Assembly: GCA_017607445.1 (NCBI GenBank)
Contig: JAEVHH010000006.1
Span: forward strand, 1,674,001-1,738,000
Length of the DNA: 64,000 nucleotides
Direction: 5' to 3'
Source of the DNA: Histoplasma ohiense
Lineage: Eukaryota; Ascomycota; Eurotiomycetes; Onygenales; Ajellomycetaceae
In this document: positions 44,195 through 54,699 of the stretch, piece by piece
Position numbering within the stretch: the stretch's first letter is position 1
How the letters are laid out: every line of letters starts with the position of its first letter
Position numbers and translations under genes: made by a program
The notes under the pieces: generated by a model
The model's input: the letters and a program-made list of their open reading frames with translations, nothing else
What the model was told of the DNA's origin: nothing
Database searches by the model: none

Positions 44195-47133
44195 ATGGCA
44201 ACTTCAGTAATTGCTGAATCAGGGAATTCATCACCTTTGTGACGGGTTAGCACCCGTTAGTAATTAACTTACGCAACCAACTCCCCTCCTGCACCCGCTC
44301 GTTCCTGGCCGTTGTCACCTCGCGTAACCCTCGATGTTCTTCCGCTCCGTGCTCCGCGCTCGCGTAGTTTCTAACGATTCTTCCGCGTAGCTCTTAACGT
44401 TCTTCCGTTCCGTGCTCTGCGCTCGCGTAGTCTCTAACGATTCTTCCGCGTAGCTCCTTACGTTCTCCCGCTCTGTGTTCCGCGCTCGCGTAGTCTCTAA
44501 CGATTCTTCCGCGTAGCCCTCAACGATTCCCCCGCCCCACGTTCCGCGCTCGCGTAGCTTCTAACGATTCTTACGCGTATCCCTTAATGTTCTTCCGCTC
44601 CGCGCTCCACTGTGGAGCGGCTTCTGATATTCTTCCGCCCCGAACTTTCCCCTATAAGAACCCCCTTCGTACGACCTTTTCTTCTGATTTCTTTTCTCTT
44701 TCTTTCCTTAATCAATTCGTAATCTGTAATTAGGATAGTATCAAATCGTTAATCGAAGTACGCCCGTTACAACCTTCTTTAATGAAGGTTCAAGATCTTA
44801 TAGAAATAAGAGTGAATCAAATGATTTATGTTGTTTACAAGTTCTCACAAGATGAGCTCTTTCAAGTCTGATGAATGCACACTTTCTTTTTTCTTGATGA
44901 TGAAAAACAATGCAATCTATGGAAAAGCCAGTATAGACAATGAGAAGATCTATGGAAAAACTTTCAACAAGTTGCTGTGAAGATCACTGAAGAGCCATTT
45001 CTCTGCTGTAATCATTGCAACTTCATACAAAAACATCCATTCTGAAGTGGACATGGATCAGAAGGAATCACACAACATTTGAAATCTGCTGATTGTCTAC
45101 AGCTTAGAGGAAAATATCAGAATATTCTTCATGGACTGATACTTATATCATCTACTCTCATTAATGGTAATGATATTTGGTAACACTTATGTACTATTTT
45201 GCAGGAAAACATGTGAAAATGACAATGAACTGATGTCAATCTTTCAATTTCAACTCTTTCATCAGACAACTTTTGAGAACAACTTCTACATCTATGTATA
45301 TCCTTGAATCTTCCACTGCATGCTGTTGAAAACTCGGAATTTTGAACTTGACTTCAAATACTTAATTCATATATTCAAATTCCTCATTGATCCAGTCTCT
45401 GCTCTTCTCTGAATACACATTACAACAATGATATGCAACAACTTGGACTTCTGTTGAAGAAACAACAGAAGATATCACTGACAGTGGATGCATGAACAAG
45501 CATCAACAATCTATCCTTTTTGAATGCAGTTTGTTATTTTATTGATGAGGATTGGAATTATAAAGAGAAATTGATTGGCTTTGAACAATTGAAGAGCAGT
45601 CATACAGATGAATATATGGCTGATGTTCTCATGATAATCATTAAAAATGATTACTGGAATATTTCATCAGATCTTCTCACAATCACAACAGACAATGCAG
45701 CAAACAACTTGATCATGATGCAGAGTCTGAAACAAAAACTGGTATTGTATAGATGGAATGATAAACATGGACATATTCTCTGTATTGCACATGTTATTCA
45801 GCTTGTTGTTCAAGCATTGATTAAAGGCCTGGATATTGAATCTGAAAACACAGAACTGGTCAGTTGTTTTGATGAGAATGATGTTGAAATTGTTACTCAC
45901 ATCACATTCTCATCAACCCTTCACAAGGTAATGATATTTGATAATGCTTCAGTGAAAATTGATCAATTTGCTAACTATCTCATTATCTTTTTTAGATTCA
46001 TCACATTGTCAATGCAATCAGTACTTCTCCCAAACAACAACAACAATTCCATCATATTCAAGCCACACACAGCTCAGTTTCTCCTCTTAATATGATACAA
46101 GATGTTCAAATATGATGAAGTTCTATCTATAAGATGACAGTTCAAGCACTTTGACTAAAAGATGCTGTGAATCATTGAGTTCAGAATTCTGAGTGAGAGA
46201 AGATTTGTGCTCTGAAACTTTCTGATACAGAGTGGACACAGTTAAAATATATTGTTGAACTGTTGTTTATCTTTTACAAAACAACAAAGGCTGTGTCTAT
46301 TACAGTAACATCAATGATGCAAGCTTCTTGATGAGTATACAACAGTTTATTTACTCATTTGAAAACTCAGATAATTTGTGTATAAGAAGAGCAATTCTGA
46401 GATAGAGTTATTTCTGCAGCAATTGAAAGAGCTCAAGACAAACTTGCAGAGTATTATGTGAGAATCAATCAATTATTTGCTGATTACTATGCTGTTGCTG
46501 CTGTATTTGATTCCTCTCATTGAATCAATGCATATACTTCTGGGGATTGGACAGTGGAAGAACGACAAATCTATGTTGATATAGCTTAGACATACTACAA
46601 CAACAACTATTGACAATATGAACAGAATAATACACAAGTTGAAGAGTCAATAGAGCATGATTCTTTGGTTAGTAACTTTGTTTTTTAAAATACTCACTAA
46701 GATATTGATATTAATCTGTTACTAATATTTATTGATTAAGGATTTGCACTTGTTGATTGCTGCTGAAAATCTGAGCAAACAAAATTCTTGCAACACTGAA
46801 TTTGACTGCTATCTATATGATGATTCTGTTAATATCAAAGGAAAATCTATTTTAGATCTGTGGAGGATGATCAGCAGTCAGTATCCAACAGTGGCAATGA
46901 TGGCACATGATATTCTGACAATTTCATTGACAGGAGTTGGTATGGAGAGAAAGTTTAACTCAAGTCAAGATATTTGTCACTATTGTTGTGGTCAATTGCA
47001 AGGAGAAACTGTAAAGAAATTGATGATGGTTAAGCATGAAAAAGAAAAAGAAATTGTTGATAAGAATTCTATTGTGACAGAATTCTCTTTCAATGATATA
47101 GTGGAGGAAAAAATTGAGCATGATTGTATATAG
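44195..47133 (+). pseudogene. hAT-2 transposase, split by a solo LTR
   Basis: Start ATG 44195. The LTR sits after 42 bp of coding sequence. The zinc-finger region (CNHC, HLKSADC) is at about 44990-45105. The core is open at 45520-46095, with FIDEDWNYKEKLIGFEQL, ITTDNAANNLIMM and CIAHVIQLVVQ. The hAT dimerisation domain is at 46732-47133, with LWRMISSQYPTVAMMAHDIL and GVGMERKFNSS. This copy keeps longer open stretches than hAT-1 but still has TGA breaks around 46100-46600 and earlier. Introns are inferred at about 45167-45204 (to TTTTGCAG) and 46670-46739. Confidence 0.85.
44238..44771 (+). repeat. CpG-rich solo LTR in hAT-2 (534 bp), the least decayed LTR here
   Basis: TGTGACGGGTTAG to GCCCGTTACA, flanked by acctt (44233-44237 and 44772-44776). 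The same site in hAT-1 is empty (acctt once, 6229-6233). It has four or so tandem 63-bp units of the type tttctaacgattcttccgcg.. and ends with AGTACGCCCG. CpG sites are intact throughout, so I use it as the reference for all other LTRs. Confidence 0.95.
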
Positions 47134-47511
47134 TATTAATGAGCTTGTGAGTGTTACCAATAATTGTTACCAATTGTCATGTATTGTGAGCATTATCAAT
47201 AATCATTACCAATTGTCATGTATTACATAATCATCAGAATGGGACCAAACTTGAGCTAAAATCATGATCAGTCCCAGATCACATTCTTATTTTTCATAGT
47301 CAGTCACTTTGGATGGAATAATAAATTTTGTTGATTTCATAATAGTCATATTAGATCTAAATCTGATTCTTTTACACTCCATTTCTGAAAATTTTGATCT
47401 CTTTACACTCCCATTCTGATCCTGGTCCCACTGGAAATCACGCCAAGAAATGGACTGGGACCAAATCAAATCAAATCAAATGTGAAATTCATGGTCCCAT
47501 CAGCCAGTCTA
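47134..47511 (+). promoter_or_regulatory. hAT-2 right subterminal region and end
   Basis: Same as 8591-8968: duplicated gagtgttaccaataattg block, GGTCCCA/TGGGACC motifs and tandem aaatc units (47463-47480, decayed from aaacc). Ends at CAGTCTA. Confidence 0.55.
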
Positions 47512-48636
47512 CTCATACATTGACTAAGCTATTTACAATGACAGAGATCATGATTATGTCTGTTTGCATCTTCTGCTTAAATCTTCAGCTAGCTTTTTGC
47601 TTCTTGAGCTCTTGTTCATATTTTAGAGTGAGAGCTTGTCTTTTCCCTGTTCTTGCCTATCCGCGGGCGACACAGTGTTCACACATGTGGGGGGTTTACT
47701 CAGAGTGATCACATTTGAACATTGATTTGTGAAGTGTTCTGACTTGTTGCAGCATATGCAGACTTCTCTGATGATTTGATCAGCAGTGTTCTTCTCTGAG
47801 ATGTTGGAGATCTTTGAATGACTTGCATTCACATGTGAGACTCAGTTCATTGATTCTGGTTTGAAGGCAGAGGATGCTGCAGAGCAGTTTGAAGTGTACA
47901 TATTTGTTTGATGAAATTCTCTATAATTTTGAAGTGCATGGAACTGAGACAGATTGTTGTTCAACAGACAAAGATCAGTACAGAATTTGTTGTATATTGA
48001 GAGCTTTGAATGCTCTACACTTTGATTATGCAACTGAAAGTTCAAGTTCTTGAACAATATGTTGATCTTGATGATGTCATTCCAGTCTTGCTCATCTGCT
48101 TCTAGAAGCTTGTGATTGAATTCAGAAAGATAAGTTGTCAATGTGACATTCATCTGACAAGTTTGATTAAACCAGTCTAACATCTTGATTTGAAGTGTAG
48201 AATCAAGAAAGAGGGAGTTGAGTTGTTGAAAGACTAGCTCTGATGTATGCTGATAGTTCTGGCAATGACTCATTCAGAGTTGAAATTTTGCTAACACATC
48301 ATCATTCAATCTGCTATGGATATACCACACTTGATTGAATAGCAAGTCTATTGCTCATTCATTGATGTTCAATTTGATGTTTGCTTTTGATTTTCATATG
48401 AGGTAGAGTGCTAGGTCTTTCTTGTATTTGTTGAGGATTGGAAGCTTCTCTCTTGGGGGCTTTTCATGAGATGTGGGTGTAGAAGGAACAGTGAATGTGG
48501 AAGTGCTTATTTCAGCAAGTCATTGTTGCAATTCAGCCATCTGTAGTGCCTGCTGCTGAAGGATGCTTCATAGGTCTAAGTTATTGTCCACTGTGTTTGA
48601 ATGCAGTGGGTGTTTGTAGAATTGTTCATAGTTCAT
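47512..48636 (-). pseudogene. G5 gag, best preserved gag of the window
   Basis: Reverse strand, start at 48636-48634 (MNYEQFYKHPLHSNTVDNN). The central part is open at 48273-47842 with SHCQNYQHTSELVFQQLN, LSEFNHKLLEADEQDWNDI and LNNNLSQFHALQNYREF. The zinc knuckle CICCNKSEHFTNQC lies within 47832-47623 (about 47770-47730). The tail is VDRQEQGKDKLSL-like, and the piece 47640-47690 keeps CpG (ccgcgggcgac). Few breaks compared with G1 and G6. hAT-2 separates it from its protease; 47512-47519 is the right duplication. Confidence 0.8.
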
Positions 48637-49017
48637 TTTAATGTCTAAGAACATGTAATAATAATATAAAAAAAAGAAAAGAAATACTTGTAGACACTCA
48701 GTCCTCTCACAGACACTATTCACAGTGTTGTGATGCTAAGCTTGATCAAGCTTCTTTGTGAATGCTATTCACAGTGTTATGGTTTATAGGCATTTGAGCC
48801 TTGTAGAACACAGTTGATTGTGTTTTGAATGCTTAGACATGATGATCTATATAACTAATGATAAGAACACTCAGGCCCATGAGGGATCTCTTGTAATGAC
48901 TAGACACTTAGATCTGTAAATGACACACTCAGATGTAAGAACTGGTAACAACACACTTGGGTGTAAGAACTAATAACAAGACACTCAGACTTTAAACACA
49001 GAAGAATCAATTCATAA
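48637..49017 (-). other. G5 leader between LTR and gag
   Basis: Same layout and repeats (acactcag, gtaagaact) as the other leaders; an A-rich run lies at 48665-48680. No gene seen. Confidence 0.55.
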
Positions 49018-49530
49018 TGTAATGAATGTACTTCAATTAATGATTTGGTACTATTCTAATTACAGATTATGAATTGATTAAGAAAAGAAAGAGAAAAGAA
49101 ATCAGAAGAAAAGGTCATATGAAGAGGGTTCTTATAGAGGGAAATTCAGAGTGGAAGAATATCAGAAGCCACTTCACAGTGGAGCATGGAGTGGAAGAAT
49201 GTTAAGAGCTATGCAGAAGAATCATTAGAAACTATGCAAGTGCAGAGTGTGGGGTGAGAGAATCATTGAGAGCTATGTGAAAGAATCATTAGAAACTACA
49301 CAAGCACAGAGTGTGGGGCAGGAGAATCATTGAGAGCTACACAGAAGAATCATTAGAAACTACACAAGTGCAGAGCACAGAGCAGAAGAACATTAAGAGC
49401 TACACAGAAGAATCATTAGAGACTATGCAAGTGCAAAGCACAGAGTGGAAGAACATCGAGGGTTACACATGATTGCAATGACAGAAGTTGATTGTGTAAG
49501 TTAATTGCTAACAGATGCTAACCCGTCACA
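49018..49530 (-). repeat. G5 5' LTR (513 bp)
   Basis: Reverse LTR; in element orientation TGTGACGGGTTAG to TTCATTACA. 21 bp shorter than the reference owing to the subfamily deletion shared with the other G5 LTR and the solo LTR at 10596. Right duplication catct at 49531-49535. Confidence 0.9.
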
Positions 49531-50650
49531 CATCTGTTGTGACAGAATCTCAACTGTTAATCACAATCTCAGTGTGTGGCAGCAGATTGCTTCAGTTGTT
49601 TTGTATATAATTGCAGAACTTACAGAGAATGTTCTTTATCATTTATATCATTCTCTCAGTAGCTCCATCAGTCTCTGAGTGGTATACTGTTAATAACTTT
49701 TATTCAATTCTTAATAATTGACATACACAGACTCAGAGTGTGCTGATGAATTGACTGTCTCTATCTGATACAATGAATGAAGACAGATCATATATACAAT
49801 AGAACAGACTTCTGATGAAGACATCTGCAACTACTTCAACATTCATCTTATCACAGAGCTGTAGTATTACATTCTTGCTGAATTGATTGACAATGACTAG
49901 AATGTTTGTAGAACCTTCACTTTCAAGTAAGAAAACTGCAAAATCAATAGCTATATCACATCAAATTCAATCAAAGACAGATAGAGACTTCAGCATCTCT
50001 TTTCAGCATTCATATCATGTCATCACTGAGCCACAGTGATCACAGTTGTGTATGAACTGGTGTATATCTTTCAACATATCTGATCAGTAGAATTTTCAGA
50101 TAATGATGTTGTACATGATTTTGTATTCTGAATGCTCAATCATCAGTGAGTCATGAATTTCTTGCATGATCTGTGTTTGTAGAGATTCTGAATCAGGAAT
50201 TCATTGTCTATTTTGAAAGTGTAAGCAGTTGTCATCATTGATTGAATATGCTGAGATATTCATTCTTAAGTATACATCTGTGGGGAATCAAGGTGCTTTA
50301 CTTTGTACAGCTTTGACAGCTTGCTGTCAGAATTCATCTGCTTCTGTTATTAGTCTCCATTGTTTCTCAAGCAAGAGTTCTTGAGCTTGGAACTGATTGA
50401 TATATATGCAGGATTTGTCTGATTGTGTAGAACTTTCTATAATTGTGGGGTCAATTAATCAATACTCTTGATGTTTCCATCTGTTATCTAAGTCATCAGA
50501 TGGTATATCTTGTTCTCAGTGAAACAGAGCATTCACAAAAGTGTTCTCTACTTCAGATTGATAACAAATTGTGAATGAAAAACAGCTAAGAAACAATGAT
50601 CAACATATATATCTTTCAGTGAGTTTATAAATGATTGTGAAGTATTCTAA
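49531..50650 (-). pseudogene. G4 integrase core and zinc-binding domain
   Basis: G4 resumes after G5. Reverse strand: core blocks with the S-T-A-Y region at about 49660-49690, S-D-R-D-S-Q at about 49755-49775 and the ILVIVD region at about 49885; the HNCDHC zinc region at about 50035-50065. Broken mainly by TGA. Confidence 0.7.
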
Positions 50651-51832
50651 GTTCTTATGATCAGTAACAATCTCAAACTTCTCAACATTCATAAGTTCAA
50701 ACTCTCATTCTTTGAGACATTGTATGATCACTAGAAGCTTCATGTTGTAGATCTCATAGTTGCATTCAGCAGATGACATCTTTTTCAAGATGAAGACATA
50801 GAATTATAGAACATCTTCATTATCATATTGCATTAATATCTCATCTACTACATAACTCAAGACATCTGTTTTGAGAATCATATGCTTATCTGAATTGAAT
50901 GATTGCAACATCAGAGTGCTTGTGAATATACACTTCAGCTTTTTGAATGCTGCATTCATTTCATCAGTTCATTGAAATACAGCATCTTTCTGAGTCAGAT
51001 CTGTCAGTGATTGTACAATATCAGAGAAGTTTTTGATGAATCTTTGATAGAAGTTGATGAATTCTAGAAAGCTTCTAGTTTCTTTTATCAAGACTGATGT
51101 CTCTCAGTTGAGAATTGCTTCCATCTTCTTAGAATTCATACATACACCTTTTTCAGCTTTGATGATGAATTCTAGATAGATTATAGACTTGATCTCAAAG
51201 TCACATTTATCAATATCCACTTACAGTTCAGCTTTTCATAGACAGTCAAGCACTTGTCATACATGCTTGCAGTGCTCAGTGAGCAATTCATCAGTGAAGA
51301 TCAGAATATCATTCATGTACACTGAGATGATTTCATTAAACAGATTTCATAGAGCTCAGTTGATGTATTTCTGAAATATGCTCAGAGCATTCACTAATTC
51401 AAAGAGAGTCACTGTCCATTTGTATAATCTGTAACATATATGAAAAGCAGTTAGTCATTCATCATCTTCATTAATCCTTATCTTATAGAAGGCTGCAGAG
51501 ATGTCAAGCTTCATAAATCATTTTGCTTTTTCTATTCATTCAAGTATTTCATTGATGAGTGAAAGAGAGTATCAGTCTTTCCATGTAATCTTATTGAGTT
51601 CTTGATAGTCAATGCAGAATCATAAGTCTTCTTCTGATTTCTTCACAAACAGTATAAATGCTGCAGCAGATGAGTTGCTAACACAAATGAAGTCTTTGTT
51701 CAGTAATTCATTGAGCATTTTTTGTAGAATAAGAAGCTCATTGTGTGACATGCTGTAGAGAGAACCTCAGAGTGGTTGCAGATTCTTATCATCTTTCTTA
51801 ATGAGCTCAATCATATGATCTATATCAGATTC
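50651..51832 (-). pseudogene. G4 RNase H and reverse transcriptase
   Basis: Reverse strand. RNase H lies at about 50680-50960 and RT at about 50970-51800. The catalytic box at 51319-51308 reads Y-M-N-D (family Y-I-D-D), so the active site is lost by G-to-A changes. Numerous TGA breaks. Confidence 0.75.
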
Positions 51833-52440
51833 TCAGTGAGAGGGAAGCTTTTCAGCTTTTTTCTCATTGAACACATCTGCAAAGTCTTCATACAATTCAG
51901 ATAGTTTCTTGCACAGTTTCTTGAGATCTTTGAGTTCTAACTTTTCTAACACTTTTTTGATATTCATTATACTAGCAGTGAACACTTGGACATTCTTCTT
52001 CTCATGCATTTGATGAGTTAGTAGTTTGTACACTTTCACTGATATCTGAGTGAGATCAGCAGTTCTATCAACATTCTTCTCATAAATACAGTTGTCTTCT
52101 GAGAAAATAAAGCAGCAGTTGCATGCATTCAACAAGATTTCAAATTCTGTGAGTCATGATAGACTGAGCATTAGATCATATTTAAGGTCTTGTATTTCAT
52201 ATATATATATATTCTTTTTCTCATATTCTTCTACATTGATATTAAATCTTATTATGTTGTAGAAGACTGATTCTCTGAGGCTATCAAATTCACTGAGTTT
52301 ACATGACTTGAAAAAGAGAATACACTGAAGCTTATGCTTCTTGATCAGCTGGATGTCTATAAGAGCATAATGAAGGAAACCACTGTCTATCATTGCTCAT
52401 ATATTAACTAGACTATTTACAATGATAGAGACTATAATTG
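51833..52440 (-). pseudogene. G4 linker and protease
   Basis: The linker is open at 52135-51833 (VLEKLELKDLKK, YEDFADVFNEKKAEKLPSH). The protease is open at 52393-52154 and begins MIDSGFLHYALIDIQLI, with the D-S-G catalytic motif intact. Confidence 0.8.
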
Positions 52441-52913
52441 TGTTCACTTACATCTTCTGCTCAAATCTTCAGCTAGCTTTCTGCTTCTTGAGCTCTCATC
52501 TATATTTTAGAGTGAGAGCTCATCTTTTCCCTGTTCTTGTCTGTTCATGAATGACACAGTGTTCACATGTGTGGGGGGTTTACTTGAGATGATTGTATTC
52601 AGACATTGATTTGTGAAGTGCTCTGACTTGTCACAGTATATGCAGACTTCTCTGATGATTCAGTCAGTGATGTTCTTCTCTGAGATGTTGAAGACTCTTG
52701 AATGACTTGCATTTATATGTGGAACTCAGTTCATTGATTCTGGTTTGAAGATGGGAGATGCTGCAGAGTGGTTTGAAATGTACACATTTGTTCAACAGAA
52801 TTCTCTGCAATTTTGAAACATGCAGAACTGAGACAGATTATTGTTCAACAGATGAAAATCAGCACAGAATTCACTGTATATTGAGAGTTTCAGATACTCT
52901 ACACTTCAGTTAT
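52441..52913 (-). pseudogene. G4 gag C-terminal part
   Basis: Reverse gag with the zinc knuckle region at about 52610-52660 and the block up to the LINE A-3 insertion. tacacttcagttat at 52900-52913 is the left target duplication of LINE A-3. Continues at 59631. Confidence 0.7.
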
Positions 52914-53062
52914 ATCATCCTTACAACTACCCACGAACGTAGGGGTACATTTGAATTTTTCCATTTTCTAACTGTTTTTCATATAATTTTAACCCTTCAA
53001 CCCATTCAACATCATCACACACCCTCTGTGATTACTCTACATGTGTGTACTGCACAGATTGA

Positions 53063-54690
53063 GTGGTCATGGAGCTCTCAACATCCTCCTGTCCATCCAA
53101 GAACATCAACACAGCCTACACCAGATCACTGAAGCTGAAGTCATCAGCCAATTTTGTTACTGAAAAGACTGGCAAGAGACAGAGAAAGACTGTTACAATG
53201 TCTTCTTCAGTTCTCAAAGAAGTCAGTGTCAGCATCTCCACAGTCATCTCTCAGCTACAGAAGTAGTTTGAGAAGACTCAACAGCAACAGAATCTGCAGC
53301 AGAAGACTCTCATCAGATTGACAAAGACTCTGAACAGCTGAGTTGAGAAGAAGAAGCAGTCAGTCAGTCAGAACTTTGCTCAAGTCTTCTGTAAAAAATT
53401 CATCACATATATGACAGCAGATCTGAGCACAGTATCAACTCTGAAAGAGAGTACTGCTCTGAACACTCACTCACAGTCAAATTCAGCAAAGACAACTGCA
53501 AGAAAGCTGATTATCTGAATGAGCATTGTGCAGAAGAGGAAAAATTCTGTTCTCTCTGAAGCTATCTCTGTCAAGACTGCAGCTTTCTCAGCTGACAGAG
53601 CTAGTGAAGCCAGTCTGCAGCTCAAGAACATCAGTCAGTCAAGAAGCTTCACAGAGAATACAAAGCAGCAGAAGAACCCATAAATTCTCATCACTCTTCA
53701 ATCAGAGAAATAAGTCACTCAGCTGCAGCCATATGCTGTGCAGCAGACAATTATTACAAACATTCAGAGAGTGGGGGATATGGCTAATATGCTGAAGATG
53801 AAGCTCATCAGAACAGATTGAATGATTACATTAAGCAACAGAGGTATATATGATGCTCTGATCACTGAGAAGACAGTGGCTACTCTCTGTGAAGTTCTTA
53901 ACACCACAGAGATTCAGCTATCAGAGCAGTGATACAATTATACTGTCTCAGAAGTCTCAGAATTCATTCAGAACTGAAAAGAAGCAAGAATCTCCACAAA
54001 CAAGATGATTGAGAGAGAGATTCTGACTCAGACAAAGATAAAATCAGTGAGCTGTCAACTCTCACAATATGAAGTGAACTTTAAGACAGAGAAGATTACA
54101 TGAATTGTCTTCTTTCTCACTTCAGTGAAAGACTTCTCACTCTTCAATGCCAGTGAGAGAGCCAGACTCATTGAGAAAAGGTCACTGACAGTGAGACATG
54201 ACTCAGAATGTCAGAGGTACTGCCACTCATCAAAGTGTGTGTGACAGACAAGATGCTTCAACTGCAGTGAGCTCACAAGCTGATATGAGAGGTCAACAGA
54301 TGTGGAGTGTAAGAGAGTATCATGATATGTCAACTGCTGTCAACTCTACTCAGCTGAGCATCAGCACTGCTCTGCTGTGCTCAGATATGTGAACAGTATT
54401 CTCAGACATCTAACTCAAAAGAAGCTAGCAGCTGTCCATCATCTTGATAACAGATGCTACAGAGATGCTCAGAAGTGACAATCATTATCAGCACAGCCAG
54501 CATCAATGATCACAGTGATGATATCTACATCATTCACTCAATCAACTCAGTCAACACAGCTCACTGAGCTAGCACCCCATAAGTGAGTGGCTACTCAGAG
54601 CTTCATCAGTGAAAAGGACATCATCTGACAGATGATCTGCATCAGATAACACTCAGCCCATACAGCAGAGCAGCAGTATAGTCAAGCAGT
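53063..54690 (+). pseudogene. LINE A-3 ORF1
   Basis: MVMELSTSSCPSKNINTAYTR begins at 53063. The Gln-rich segment follows at about 53250-53320. Cys-rich knuckles include CFNCSE at about 54253-54270 and CCQLYSAEHQHC at about 54334-54372. The start is chosen by agreement with 12976 in A-1 and 35859 in A-2. A moderate number of stops, mostly TGA. Confidence 0.65.
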
Positions 54691-54699
54691 CAAAAAGCA

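Larger units (their letters stand above)
41097..47511 (+). mobile_element. hAT-2: second complete hAT transposon with a solo LTR inside
   Basis: The termini are TAGACTGGCCGTGTG and, inward from the right, TAGACTGGCTGATGG. The flanking 8-bp duplication is ctcataca (41089-41096 and 47512-47519). Without the solo LTR and its duplication it is 5875 bp, two bases different from hAT-1. Same three genes in the same arrangement. Different target from hAT-1, so it is an independent insertion rather than a segmental duplication. Confidence 0.9.
37078..49530 (-). mobile_element. G5: complete chromovirus containing hAT-2
   Basis: LTRs at 37078-37580 and 49018-49530, flanked by the 5-bp duplication catct (37073-37077 and 49531-49535). 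Without hAT-2 it is about 6.0 kb. It inserted into the G4 integrase. It contains patches with more CpG and GG than G4, which fits a later insertion. Confidence 0.9.

Noticed and set aside
44300..44620. CRISPR-like array in the regularly spaced LTR repeats
   Set aside because: The units are directly adjacent 63-bp tandem repeats with no unique spacers, and they lie within an LTR.
3092..47511. The two hAT regions as one segmental duplication
   Set aside because: The similarity stops exactly at the inverted-repeat ends, and the two copies have different perfect 8-bp duplications in different hosts.
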